This document shows, piece after piece, positions 46,286-54,399 of a DNA stretch of 64,000 nucleotides. Numbering within the stretch: the first letter of the stretch is position 1; every line of letters starts with the position of its first letter. Made by a program: the position numbers and the translations under genes. Below the pieces are notes generated by a model. That model was not told the origin of the DNA. It saw only the letters and a program-made list of their open reading frames with translations, and ran no database searches. This stretch comes from Streptomyces lincolnensis (lineage in GTDB: Bacteria > Actinomycetota > Actinomycetes > Streptomycetales > Streptomycetaceae): positions 7,502,001 to 7,566,000 of the forward strand of contig NZ_CP016438.1 of assembly GCF_001685355.1 (NCBI RefSeq), read 5' to 3'.

Positions 46286-46462
46286 TTTCCGATGACGCAT
46301 CACATGGAGTGCGTGGCGATCCTTGAGCCTGCCGCAAAGGGCTCCTGACCTGCTGTTTTTGGTGGTGTGCGTTATGTGCGCTGTGGGCGTTACGGGCGGT
46401 ATCTTGACGCACGTTTGACGCATGCGGCGCAGGTTTGACGCATGTTCTGATTGGTTGTCAGG
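46286..46462. repeat. attR: right attachment-site repeat of the defence island
   Basis: Copy of the 3' end of the RNA methyltransferase gene and its downstream DNA. Translated, 46286-46348 reads FPMTHHMECVAILEPAAKGS and stop, differing from the gene at 8102-9490 by only Val to Met, while 8 of the 68 ungapped bases differ. The shared core AAGGGCTCCTGACCTGC is at 46337-46353. Three TTTGACGC copies (46405, 46416, 46436) and the CTGAT...GTCAGG end at 46447-46462 follow. Confidence 0.88.
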
Positions 46463-46661
46463 TGCGGAAGGGGTGCTGCTAACCCGGCTCTGAGCGAGCT
46501 GGCCGCACCCCTTCTCGGTCACCGCAGTGAGAGATCGCAGGCCGGTCCTGCCTCATGTCACCCGGTGCGGATAGCGCGGAGCCGGATCGGGTGTAGGTCG
46601 TACTGGGAGCACATCCTTAGACGCGATTTCAGTTGGCGTGATCTTGCGGCAGTCTGGGGTC

Positions 46662-47092
46662 ATGACTGCTGCGCTTGTCGAGCGGTTGGCGCCGGAAGAC
46701 CTGTGGGAGTTGTTTCAGCGAGTGGTGCCGCCGGCACCAGTCCGCCCGCAGGGCGGAGGGCATCGTCGGCGAGGGGACCGCGAGGTGCTTGCCGCGATCA
46801 CCTTCGTGGCCACCTCGGGCTGCACCTGGAACCAACTGCCGCCCGGCTTCGGCCTGTCGGGCGTGACCGCATTCCGCCGGTTCACGGAGTGGACCGAGGC
46901 CCGGGTGTGGGCCAAGCTCCACCGCCTGGTCCTGGACGAACGTGGTTCCCAGGGCGGGGTGGACTGGTCGCGGTGTGCGATCGACTCCGTCGGCGTCCGC
47001 GCCCTCAAAGGGGGCAGCTGACGGGACCGAATCCGACCGACCGCGGCAAGAAGGGATCGAAAATCCACCTCAGGGTAAAGTCGGCCGAATAG
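46662..47092 (+). pseudogene. Truncated IS5-family transposase
   Basis: The first frame from ATG 46662 encodes LVERLAPEDLWELFQRVVPP, TFVATSGCTWNQLPPGFGLS, and VDWSRCAIDSVGVRALKGG, the N-terminal part of an IS5-group DDE transposase with the first catalytic Asp in AIDS. It stops at 47021, but the -1 frame continues LTGPNPTDRGKKGSKIHL, as in relatives that use programmed -1 frameshifting at an AAAGGGGG run. After KIHL the similarity is lost and a stop follows at 47092, so the catalytic domain is deleted and the element is dead. Confidence 0.72.
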
Positions 47093-47681
47093 CCAATGAT
47101 CAATCACCAAGCGTGAGCGCTGCCGCTGTAGAGCTCATGCAGGCGCTGGCCGATCTGAGCCGTCACCGCTCCAGCAGCTCCTCAGGACCCAATGAACCAG
47201 GTGGGCAGGATGCTCATGGTGCCCGGGCAGCGGAACGGACCTGCCGCGAGGCCCGGAGCGCGCTGCCACCCGAGTCTCTGGACGACGAGGAGTTCGGAGC
47301 CCTCCTGGAGGGATGGAGGTCTGGTGCTCCGATCTCCAGCAGCTCGTACTTGGATGCCGTTGGCCGATTCGGTGAGGAAGAAACACGCTTCGTCCGTGCC
47401 GCCAAAATCGAGCTGCATAGCCAAGCTGCTCCGTAAGGAGCGGTGAATGTGCAACTGAGGTGTGCCATACCCGTGCCGGACCCTGCGGGGAATCACGGGG
47501 GTTACCGGGGAGCGAGTCGGCCGTCGGCCAGGCACCCGGCACCGCTCCACCGCCGATCAGCCCAGCAACCATCGGTAGATGACCCAAGCTTCCCGAGCTG
47601 AGGGCTCAGACACCGTTGTCACGGGTCGGCTGTCGCGACTGGCCCTGTGCGTGACAAACATCAGAAGCTCACTGAGCCTTT
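47093..47681. other. Spacer between two dead transposases
   Basis: 589 bp. One weak ORF (47113-47436, listed separately) is the only coding candidate. The rest shows no recognisable gene, repeat or terminator, and is probably debris of insertions. Confidence 0.4.
47113..47436 (+). CDS. Hypothetical small ORF (weak)
   Basis: 107-codon GTG-started frame with a segment of plausible protein character (LDDEEFGALLEGWRSGAP, GRFGEEETRFVRAAKIEL) after a Ser/Arg/Ala-rich stretch. There is no ribosome-binding site and no recognisable family. It lies between transposase remnants and may be a fragment of a lost gene or chance coding in high-GC DNA. Confidence 0.22.
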   Translation: MSAAAVELMQALADLSRHRSSSSSGPNEPGGQDAHGARAAERTCREARSALPPESLDDEEFGALLEGWRSGAPISSSSYLDAVGRFGEEETRFVRAAKIELHSQAAP

Positions 47682-48422
47682 TCAGCGGTGCCGCTCCAGG
47701 ATGAGGACGGCCTTGGTGATTGACGTCATGCGGTCCGGGCGTGACGGAAGATTCGCCAGCACTTCAGGCGGGCGATGCCTCGTTCGACGGGTACGCGAGC
47801 GGCGGCCAGGGCCCGGTTGACCGTCTGCTCGGTTGTGGTGAGTTCGCCTTGGGGCGGCAGGCGCCTGGGGGTGGTGGCCCACTCGCCTGCGCCGATGTAG
47901 GCCATGTCGGCAAGGACGGGGACGCCCTGGCGCTCACAGATCCTGACGATCTTGTGTGTGCGGGCCGCGGTCAGGTCGTGTGTGCGTCCGGGCAGGGCGG
48001 GCGAGAGCCACAGCGTCCGGCCCCCCGGGTCCGTGATGACCTGCACGTTCACACCATGCCGCTTGTGCTTGGTCGAATAGTCCGCGCACCCGTCGCCGAC
48101 CCGGTCGCACTCGGCGAGCGTGCCGTCCAGGAGAACATAGTCGGGGTCTGCCTCGCGCAGGACCTTCAGCAGGCCCGGCGCCTTGTCCGCGAGGTGTTCG
48201 ATGACAGCGGTGACGTAGGTGTGGGCGGTGCCGACAGAAATGCGGAAACCCTGGGCCAGTTGAGCCAGGGGGTCATGTCGGCGCAGGTACGACAGAGCGA
48301 GCACCGCACGCGCGGACGGTCGGAGCTTGCAGCGCCGGTCACCCTCCCGGGTGACGATCAGCATCGTCACCCACTCCACGAGTGCGTGCGGCAGGTCGAG
48401 TGCGGCAGGATACGGGACCAAC
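47682..48422 (-). pseudogene. Frameshifted IS5-family (DDE_Tnp_4) transposase
   Basis: TTG 48422, with AGGAG 5 nt upstream, starts [18 protein letters not shown] helix-turn-helix ([20 protein letters not shown]) and a DDE core follow: Asp in [30 protein letters not shown], Asp in [11 protein letters not shown], and [16 protein letters not shown]. The frame then ends at 47726 (ARTA stop), while the shifted frame carries the expected ending [18 protein letters not shown] to 47682. One indel near 47740 therefore separates the last ~25 residues. The transposase is probably inactive, although the DDE residues are upstream of the shift. Confidence 0.75.
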
Positions 48423-48713
48423 AGGGCTCCTGAGCTGGAGAGTTGAGACCTAGACACCTCTCTCAACGGCACATGAGCCCTGTCCGTTGCCTACGGCCCG
48501 GTCGTCACCCATCCGGGGCCACCCTGAAGAACCCTCACTGAACAGACATGGAAAAGGTGCACCAACGATGAAGCTCACGCTGCGCCGGAACGGGCGCAAG
48601 CTCGGGCCAGGCGGGGCTGCGTCGTGAACTGCACAGCGACGACAACCAGAACGCCGCCCCGACCACACGGTTCTCCTCCCTCCAGGTCCGGCTGCCCGTC
48701 ACGCAGGCGGCTG
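48423..48713. other. Spacer between transposase and rbsD
   Basis: 291 bp with no credible gene; it should contain the outer end of the insertion sequence and the 3' flank of the ribose operon. I could not define inverted repeats or a terminator with confidence. Confidence 0.35.
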
Positions 48714-49109
48714 TCACGGGGTGAAGGGGACCCCCGCGCGGAGGAGCACGTTGGCGTAGAAGGTGTCCTCGCCCGTCCGTACGGCGAACTTGACGTCCCG
48801 GACCCTGGCCTTGAACTCGTCGTGGTCGATGGGTTCGGGGTCGAGCCCGAAGGAGCGCAGGCCGGTGTGGACGGTGGGGTTGACCTCGCGGATCTTGTCG
48901 GTCACCCAGCTGTGCTCGACGACGATCTCGTTGAGCACGGTCTGGACGACGTCCAGGAACGGGGATTGGCCGTACCGGTAGCCGAGATCCACGACGGGGG
49001 TGTCGGGTGCCAGGGGGAGCCCGGCGTCGCTGATCACGAAGGTGTCGGTGTGGCGGAGACCGGCGATCAGCCCGGCCAGCTCGCGGTGGATGATGCCCTT
49101 GCGCTGCAC
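48714..49109 (-). CDS. rbsD: D-ribose pyranase RbsD
   Basis: 131-aa RbsD/FucU-family mutarotase that converts beta-ribopyranose to the furanose form used by ribokinase. Family marks are GIIHRELAGLIAGLRHTDTFVISDAGLPL (His and Asp of the active site), VVDLGYRYGQSPFLDVV and FYANVLLRAGVPF. GTG 49109 lies 4 nt after the rbsK stop. It is the last gene of the leftward operon rbsB-rbsC-rbsA-rbsK-rbsD. Confidence 0.95.
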   Translation of the reverse strand: MQRKGIIHRELAGLIAGLRHTDTFVISDAGLPLAPDTPVVDLGYRYGQSPFLDVVQTVLNEIVVEHSWVTDKIREVNPTVHTGLRSFGLDPEPIDHDEFKARVRDVKFAVRTGEDTFYANVLLRAGVPFTP

Positions 49110-49113
49110 GGGT

Positions 49114-50085
49114 TCAGTCCTTTTCGGTAGGGGGAGTGGTGGGGGCGAGGGCGCGCAGCGTGGCCAGGCCGGCGTACTGCTGGGGCGCACCCGAGACCCG
49201 TACGGCCAGGGAGCCCGCGGCGATGCCGAGGCGTGCGGCGTCCAGGAGCGAGTCACCGGCGGCGAGCCGGGCGGCGAGCACTCCGGCGAAGGCGTCACCG
49301 GCGCCCGTGGTGTCCACGACGGTCGCGGGGACGGCCGGGAGCGCCGTGGAGACGCCGTCGGCGTCGGTGACGATGGCGCCCGCCTCGCCCAGGGTGGTGA
49401 CCACGGCCTTGGCACCCCGGGCGCGCAGCGCGTCGTGCGCCTTCCGTACGGACGCTTCGTCCGGCGTGACCTCAGCATCTTTGTCCGTCGCCAACTGGCC
49501 TGACACCACCGCCTGTTCGTGCTCGTTCACGATGAGCACGTCACAGCGGACGATCAGGTCGTCGGGGAGTTCGGCGGCGGGGGCGGCGTTGAGGAGGAAC
49601 CGTCCCCGGCAGGCGTCCGCCGCGCGGCGGACGACGTCCAGCGGGATCTCCAACTGGGCCAGTACGACGGCTGCTTGAGCCCCGAGGCCCTCGGTGGGGT
49701 CACCCTCGGAGGGCCACTGGTGGTTGGCGCCGGCGACCACCACGATGGTGTTGTCGCCGGCCGCCGTGGTGATCCACGCGGTACCGGTCTCGGCGCCGGG
49801 CACCGTGGTCACCGCCTCGACGTCCACTCCGCCGGCGACCAGCCGGGCACGGGCCCGGTCCGCCTCGGCGTCCTCGCCCACCCGGGCGATCATCGCCGTA
49901 CGAACGCCTCCGGAGGCCGCCGCGGCCGCCTGGTTGGCGCCCTTGCCACCGAGGGTGACGTACGCGGTACGGCCGAGGAGGGTCTCGCCGGGGGAGGGGA
50001 AGGCGTCGGCGACGACGACGTGGTCGATGTTCACCGAGCCGATCACCACGACCTGGGGTGACGTACCCGGCACGGCCTCAGGCAT
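49114..50085 (-). CDS. rbsK: Ribokinase RbsK
   Basis: 323-aa PfkB-family kinase that makes ribose-5-phosphate from ribose and ATP. It has the N-terminal VVVIGSVNIDHVV, the sugar-binding GGKGANQAAAAA, and the C-terminal PfkB signature VDTTGAGDAFAGVLAARLA with the catalytic Asp in GAGD. The length is normal. ATG 50085 overlaps the rbsA stop by 8 nt, so translation is coupled. Confidence 0.95.
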   Translation of the reverse strand: MPEAVPGTSPQVVVIGSVNIDHVVVADAFPSPGETLLGRTAYVTLGGKGANQAAAAASGGVRTAMIARVGEDAEADRARARLVAGGVDVEAVTTVPGAETGTAWITTAAGDNTIVVVAGANHQWPSEGDPTEGLGAQAAVVLAQLEIPLDVVRRAADACRGRFLLNAAPAAELPDDLIVRCDVLIVNEHEQAVVSGQLATDKDAEVTPDEASVRKAHDALRARGAKAVVTTLGEAGAIVTDADGVSTALPAVPATVVDTTGAGDAFAGVLAARLAAGDSLLDAARLGIAAGSLAVRVSGAPQQYAGLATLRALAPTTPPTEKD

Positions 50086-50917
50086 GCGCGTCCCCTTGCA
50101 CGGCCCCGGTGATCAGCCCGACCAGCTCGTCACCCGTGGTGGCGGAGACGGTCCGCCGCGCGGCGGTTCGGCCTCGGCGCAGTACGTACGCGGTGTCGGC
50201 GACCCGGAGCACCTGCGCCATGTCGTGGCTGATCAGCAGCACGGTCACCGAGGCCTCGCGGAGCCGGGCGATGAGCTCCTCCACGGCCGCCGTCTCCCGG
50301 ACGCCCAGCGCTGCGGTCGGCTCGTCCATGATGACCAGGGTGCGGCCCCAGTTGGCCGCGCGGGCGATGGCGATGCACTGCCGCTGACCGCCCGACATCC
50401 GCCGCACGGTGGCCCGTACGTTCGGCACGTTCACGTCCAGCCGGGACAGGATGTCGCTGCTCTGGGCGATCATGGACTTCTTGTCCAGCACCCGGAACGG
50501 GCCGAAGCCGCTGGTCAGCTCGTGGTTGAGGTAGAGGTTCTGCCAGACCGGGAGGTCCTCGATGAGGCCGAGGGTCTGGTACACCGTCTCGATGCCCAAC
50601 TGCCGGGCGTCGTCGGGGGAGTGGAACCGAACCTGCTCGCCCCGGAAGCGGATCTCGCCCGCGTCCTGCGGGTGCACACCGGTCAGACAGCGCACCAGCG
50701 TGGACTTGCCCGCGCCGTTGTCGCCGAGGAGCGCGGTGACCTCGCCGGGGGCCAGCTTCAGGTCCACGCCCTGGAGCGCCTGGACCGCGCCGAAGGACTT
50801 GTGCAGCCCGGTGATCTCCACGAGCGGCGAGACGACCTGACTGGCCGAGGCGGCGCTCTGGGTGGCGGCCGGGGCGGCGGAGGATGTGCCCGTCACACGG
50901 GCCGGAGTGTCCGTCAT
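50078..50917 (-). CDS. rbsA: Ribose ABC transporter ATP-binding protein (single ABC domain)
   Basis: 279-aa ABC ATPase. Walker A LLGDNGAGKST, Q-loop region ETVYQTLGLIEDL, signature RMSGGQRQCIAIARA, Walker B TLVIMDEPTAALG and switch His in LLISHD. Enteric RbsA has two fused ABC domains (~500 aa); this protein has only one, so a homodimer is needed. A Ser/Ala/Thr-rich ~30-residue extension precedes the first strand. ATG 50917 lies 12 nt after the rbsC stop. Confidence 0.93.
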   Translation of the reverse strand: MTDTPARVTGTSSAAPAATQSAASASQVVSPLVEITGLHKSFGAVQALQGVDLKLAPGEVTALLGDNGAGKSTLVRCLTGVHPQDAGEIRFRGEQVRFHSPDDARQLGIETVYQTLGLIEDLPVWQNLYLNHELTSGFGPFRVLDKKSMIAQSSDILSRLDVNVPNVRATVRRMSGGQRQCIAIARAANWGRTLVIMDEPTAALGVRETAAVEELIARLREASVTVLLISHDMAQVLRVADTAYVLRRGRTAARRTVSATTGDELVGLITGAVQGDAHA

Positions 50918-50929
50918 GGCTGGCTTCTC

Positions 50930-51889
50930 CTACTTCTGGAACCGGGAGATGAAGGCCGCGCCGAGTACGACGGTGCCGACCGCGATGGGCTGGTAGTACT
51001 GCGAGATGCCGAGCAGGGTGAACCCGTTGATGAGGCTCTGGAGCAGCAACGCGCCGGTCACCGTGCCGAACACGGAGGCCTTCCCGCCGAACAGGCTGGA
51101 CCCGCCGAGGACCACCGCCGCGATGGAGCTGAGCAGCAGGTCGGTCTGGAGGCTGGGGTCGGCGCCGCCCGTGCGGGCCACGAACAGCACGGCCGCGACC
51201 CCGCAGGCCAGCCCGGAACTCGCGTACGCGATCAGCCGGATACGGTTGACGTGGATGCCCACGCCCCGCGCGGCCTCGATGTTGCCGCCGGTCGACAGCA
51301 GATAGGTGCCGGTACGGGTGCGGTAGAGAAGGAAGCCCACCAGCACGGCCACCACGAAGGCCAGTACCCAGAACCAGCGCACCGGGCCGATGCCGTTGAT
51401 CGCCAGAGCGCGCAGGAAGTCCGAGTTCACGGGGACGGTGTTGCCGCTGGTCAGCAGCAGGGTGAGACCGCTGACCACGGAGAGCGAGCCGAGGGTGACG
51501 ATGAAGTCGGTCATGTTCAGCCGGGCCACCAGCAGACCGTTGACCACGCCCACCGCCAGCCCGGCCAGCAGGGCCAGGCCGACGGACACGGTCAGTCCCC
51601 AGCCACTGGTGTAGGCGTACCCGAGGACCGCCGCCGACCAGGGCAGGTTGGAGCCCACCGAGAGGTCGATACCGGCGACGGTGACCACCAGCTGCTGGCC
51701 CATGGCGAGGACCAGCAGGATCGAGGCCGACACCAGCAGGTCGCTGATGTTGGACGTCGTGAGGAAGTCGGGCGTGGCGATGAAGAAGATGAGGAACACC
51801 ACGCCCAGCCCGATCGGGGCGGCGTAGCGTGCCGCCGCCTCGACCGAGAAGTCCAGGCCGAGCCGGCCCGGCGCCTGAGTGTCAGCCAT
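50930..51889 (-). CDS. rbsC: Ribose ABC transporter permease
   Basis: 319-aa membrane permease of the carbohydrate uptake transporter-2 family, with about nine hydrophobic helices. It has the typical VAGIDLSVGSN loop after the third helix and LGGSSLFGGKASVFGT near the C-terminus, the cytoplasmic segment that contacts the ATPase. ATG 51889 lies 7 nt after the rbsB stop. It should form a dimer that imports ribose delivered by RbsB. Confidence 0.95.
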   Translation of the reverse strand: MADTQAPGRLGLDFSVEAAARYAAPIGLGVVFLIFFIATPDFLTTSNISDLLVSASILLVLAMGQQLVVTVAGIDLSVGSNLPWSAAVLGYAYTSGWGLTVSVGLALLAGLAVGVVNGLLVARLNMTDFIVTLGSLSVVSGLTLLLTSGNTVPVNSDFLRALAINGIGPVRWFWVLAFVVAVLVGFLLYRTRTGTYLLSTGGNIEAARGVGIHVNRIRLIAYASSGLACGVAAVLFVARTGGADPSLQTDLLLSSIAAVVLGGSSLFGGKASVFGTVTGALLLQSLINGFTLLGISQYYQPIAVGTVVLGAAFISRFQK

Positions 51890-51896
51890 GATCAGA

Positions 51897-52970
51897 TCAC
51901 TTCCCGGCCGAGAGCGGGTTTTCGAACGGGACGAACGGCTGCGGGACGGAGCTGATCGCCTTGTCCACGTTGGTGGAGTCGATCAGGGCGATCGGGGCGA
52001 CGATCCGGCTGGGCACCTTCTTCTTGGCGACCAGGTCGATGCAGGCCTGCACGGCCAACTGGCCCTCGGCATACGGGTACTGGGAGATCGTGCCGCTGAG
52101 GGTGCCCGCCTTGACCGCCTCCAGCGCGGCGCTGATGCCGTCCACCGAGATGATGGAGACCTTGCCGGTCAGGCCGGCGTTGCGGACCGCCTGCGCGGCG
52201 CCCAGACCCATGGTGTCGTTGGCGGCGAAGATACCGGTGATCTTCGGGTGGGCCTTGAGGATGGCCTCGGTGACCGTCTGCCCCTTGGCCTGGTCGTAGT
52301 CGGCGGGCTGGGTGGCGACGATGTCCAGCTTGCCCGCGACCTTCTCCGTGAAGCCCTTCTGGCGGTTGATGCCGTTCTGCTCACCGGCGATGCCCTGGAG
52401 GATGGCCACCTCGCCCTTGCCGCCCATGAGCTTCAGCAGGCCCTCGCCCGCCTGCTGACCCGCCGACAGGTTGTCCGAGCCGATGAACGAGGCGTACGAC
52501 ACCCCGGCCTGCTTCGAGGCGTTCGCGTCGATCTGGGTGTCCAGGTTGAGGATCGGGATCTTCTTCTGGGCGACCGGGACGAGCGGGGTGATCACGTTGG
52601 TGGCGTTGACCGGTACGACGCCGAAGCAGTTGTAGCCCTGGCCCGCGAGGGTGGAGATCTTGGCGTTCTCACCCGTGCTGTCGGTCTCCGACGCGCCCGC
52701 CTGGACCTCCACCTTGACGCCCTGCTTCTTGCCCTCGGCTATCGCGCCGTCGCGCAGCGCCGCCCAGTAGGGGTTGGTGAAGTTCCGGGTGACGATGGCG
52801 ATCTTCGCCTCGCCCGACTTGCTGCCGCTGTCGGAGCTGTCCCCGCCCCGGCCGCAACCGGCCACCACCAGCAGCATCGTCGCGGCGGCGGCGACAGCGG
52901 TGGCGGAACGGACTCTGCGTGCGGTGCGGTTGGCGGCGGCGCCGGAGTCGGCGGTGACGTTGGTGTTCAT
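51897..52970 (-). CDS. rbsB: Ribose-binding lipoprotein
   Basis: 357-aa periplasmic-binding-protein-like I family lipoprotein. The signal peptide has a basic start, a hydrophobic AAAATMLLVVAGC stretch and lipobox VAGC, then a Ser/Gly/Asp linker. The mature domain begins AKIAIVTRNFTNPYWAALRDG and includes NLDTQID, GIFAANDTMGLGAAQAV and DGISAALEAVK. It captures ribose (or a related pentose) outside the membrane. It is the first gene of the operon; the 336-bp upstream gap should hold the promoter. Confidence 0.94.
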   Translation of the reverse strand: MNTNVTADSGAAANRTARRVRSATAVAAAATMLLVVAGCGRGGDSSDSGSKSGEAKIAIVTRNFTNPYWAALRDGAIAEGKKQGVKVEVQAGASETDSTGENAKISTLAGQGYNCFGVVPVNATNVITPLVPVAQKKIPILNLDTQIDANASKQAGVSYASFIGSDNLSAGQQAGEGLLKLMGGKGEVAILQGIAGEQNGINRQKGFTEKVAGKLDIVATQPADYDQAKGQTVTEAILKAHPKITGIFAANDTMGLGAAQAVRNAGLTGKVSIISVDGISAALEAVKAGTLSGTISQYPYAEGQLAVQACIDLVAKKKVPSRIVAPIALIDSTNVDKAISSVPQPFVPFENPLSAGK

Positions 52971-53306
52971 GGGAGTGCCTTTCGTCGCGTCATTGCGTCA
53001 AAACGGGGTGGCGTGGGGTCCGCGCGGGGCGCGGGGGGTGGCCCGCACTCCGAGGCCGGGGGAGGCTGGGTCGGAGACCGGGAGTCTGGGAGTCCGTAAG
53101 TCCGGGACCGGGGGCCGAGTTTGAGGTCGGGGCCAGGTGAGCCGGGGGCGCACGGTGAGGCCGTAGTCCGTCGTACGGATCAGGTGGGTCGTACGAGTCG
53201 TACGGGATGTACGCGGCGTACCGTCGGGCATTTCGGTGCGAGCCGGGAGCCGTGACCGGTCACCCGCTCTGCCCGCTCGCCCGCCGTCGCTATAAGCGCT
53301 CGCCGA
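52971..53306. promoter_or_regulatory. Upstream region of the ribose operon
   Basis: 336 bp between the regulator's stop and rbsB. It has no credible gene. A cluster of GTACG words (several TCGTACG between about 53171 and 53224) is conspicuous and could be an operator array or a secondary structure. The palindromic operator seen upstream of the LacI gene is not repeated here. The rbsB ribosome-binding site is weak (AAAGG). Confidence 0.5.
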
Positions 53307-54332
53307 TCATCGAGTCGCCCCGGCGAGGTCCGGGCAGCCGCAGGAGCCGCGGGCGATCAGGGTGGTGGGGTGGGTGATGCGCCGTACCGGGAGGGTGGGG
53401 TCGGCGATCTTGGCCAGGAGCCACTCGACGGCCGAGCGGCCCAGCTCGTCGAAGGGCTGCTGCATGGTGGTGAGCGCGGGCACCGTGTACTCGCTGCCGT
53501 CGATACCGTCGAAGGCGCAGACCGCCACGTCGTCGGGGACGCGCAGTCCCAGTTCGGCGGCGGCGCGCAGGACGCCGATGGCCTGCTCGTCACTCGCCAC
53601 GAAGAGCGCGTCCGGATGCCCCGCCTCCGCGAGCATCCGCCGGCCGGCCCGGTACCCGTCGGCCCGTCCGAACGGCACATGCGTCAGCGACGCGCTCTTC
53701 GGATCCCGCCCGGCCTCGACGAGGGCCCGGCGCCAGCCCGCGACCCGGTCGACCGTCGGATGCACGCCCTCCAGCCCGGCAATGCACCCGATCCGCTGCC
53801 GGCCGTGAGCGAGTAGATGGGAGGTGGCCTGGTACGCGCCGCCCTCGTTGTCGGTGAGCACCTGTGTCGCCCCCGGCAGCTCCAGCTCGCGGTCGAGCAC
53901 CAGCCGGGGCACGGTCGTCTGCTCGGACAGCTCCGCGACCCAACTGTGCGGGCCGTGGATCGGGACCACGATGAGCCCGTCCACCTGCCGGTCGAGCAGG
54001 GTACGGATGTACGTCGCCTCGCGGGCGTCGTCACCCATCGCGTTGCCCAGCAGCATCGTGTAGCCGGAGGCGAAGCCGACATCCTCGATGACGCGGGCCA
54101 GCTCGGCGAAGAAGGGGTTGGAGTTGTCGGGCACGACCAGCCCGAAGGTCATGGTCCGCGAGGTCTTCAGGGACCGGGCCACCGCGTTGGGGCGGTAGCC
54201 GAGCTCGTCTATCGCCGCGAGGATCCGCTCGCGGGTGGCGGGGGCGACCTTGCGGGGGCCGTTGTTGAGGACGTAGCTGACCAGGGCCTCGGAGGTGCCC
54301 GCCAGGCGCGCCACGTCGCGGCGAGTTGCCAT
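53307..54332 (-). CDS. LacI-family transcriptional regulator of the ribose operon
   Basis: 341 aa. The N-terminal helix-turn-helix is MATRRDVARLAGTSEALVSYVL, with the hinge helix YRPNAVARSLKT. A PBP-I-like effector domain follows (FGLVVPDNSNPFFAELAR, DGLIVVPIHG, FVASDEQAIGVL, CAFDGIDGSEY). The ATG at 54332 has GGAGGG upstream. It lies upstream of the rbs genes on the same strand and is very likely their ribose-responsive repressor (RbsR-like). A perfect palindrome 39 bp upstream of the start suggests autoregulation. Confidence 0.92.
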   Translation of the reverse strand: MATRRDVARLAGTSEALVSYVLNNGPRKVAPATRERILAAIDELGYRPNAVARSLKTSRTMTFGLVVPDNSNPFFAELARVIEDVGFASGYTMLLGNAMGDDAREATYIRTLLDRQVDGLIVVPIHGPHSWVAELSEQTTVPRLVLDRELELPGATQVLTDNEGGAYQATSHLLAHGRQRIGCIAGLEGVHPTVDRVAGWRRALVEAGRDPKSASLTHVPFGRADGYRAGRRMLAEAGHPDALFVASDEQAIGVLRAAAELGLRVPDDVAVCAFDGIDGSEYTVPALTTMQQPFDELGRSAVEWLLAKIADPTLPVRRITHPTTLIARGSCGCPDLAGATR

Positions 54333-54370
54333 CAGACCCTCCTTCGGCTCGGGGGCTGGGTTCTGGAAGT

Positions 54371-54399
54371 ATCAACTCGTGTTGTCAACACGAGTTGAT
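54371..54399. promoter_or_regulatory. Perfect 29-bp palindromic operator of the LacI-family regulator
   Basis: ATCAACTCGTGTTG, one central T, then the exact complement CAACACGAGTTGAT. The 14-bp arms have no mismatch. It lies 39-67 bp upstream of the regulator's start, where a LacI-type dimer would block its own promoter. Confidence 0.75.

Noticed and set aside
45704..46522. 272-aa form of the toxin-partner protein
   Set aside because: The extra N-terminus is translated antisense through the attR repeat; ATG 46072 begins the plausible protein.
48568..48627. 19-codon ORF before the ribose operon
   Set aside because: No ribosome-binding site, no conservation evidence, and too short to support.
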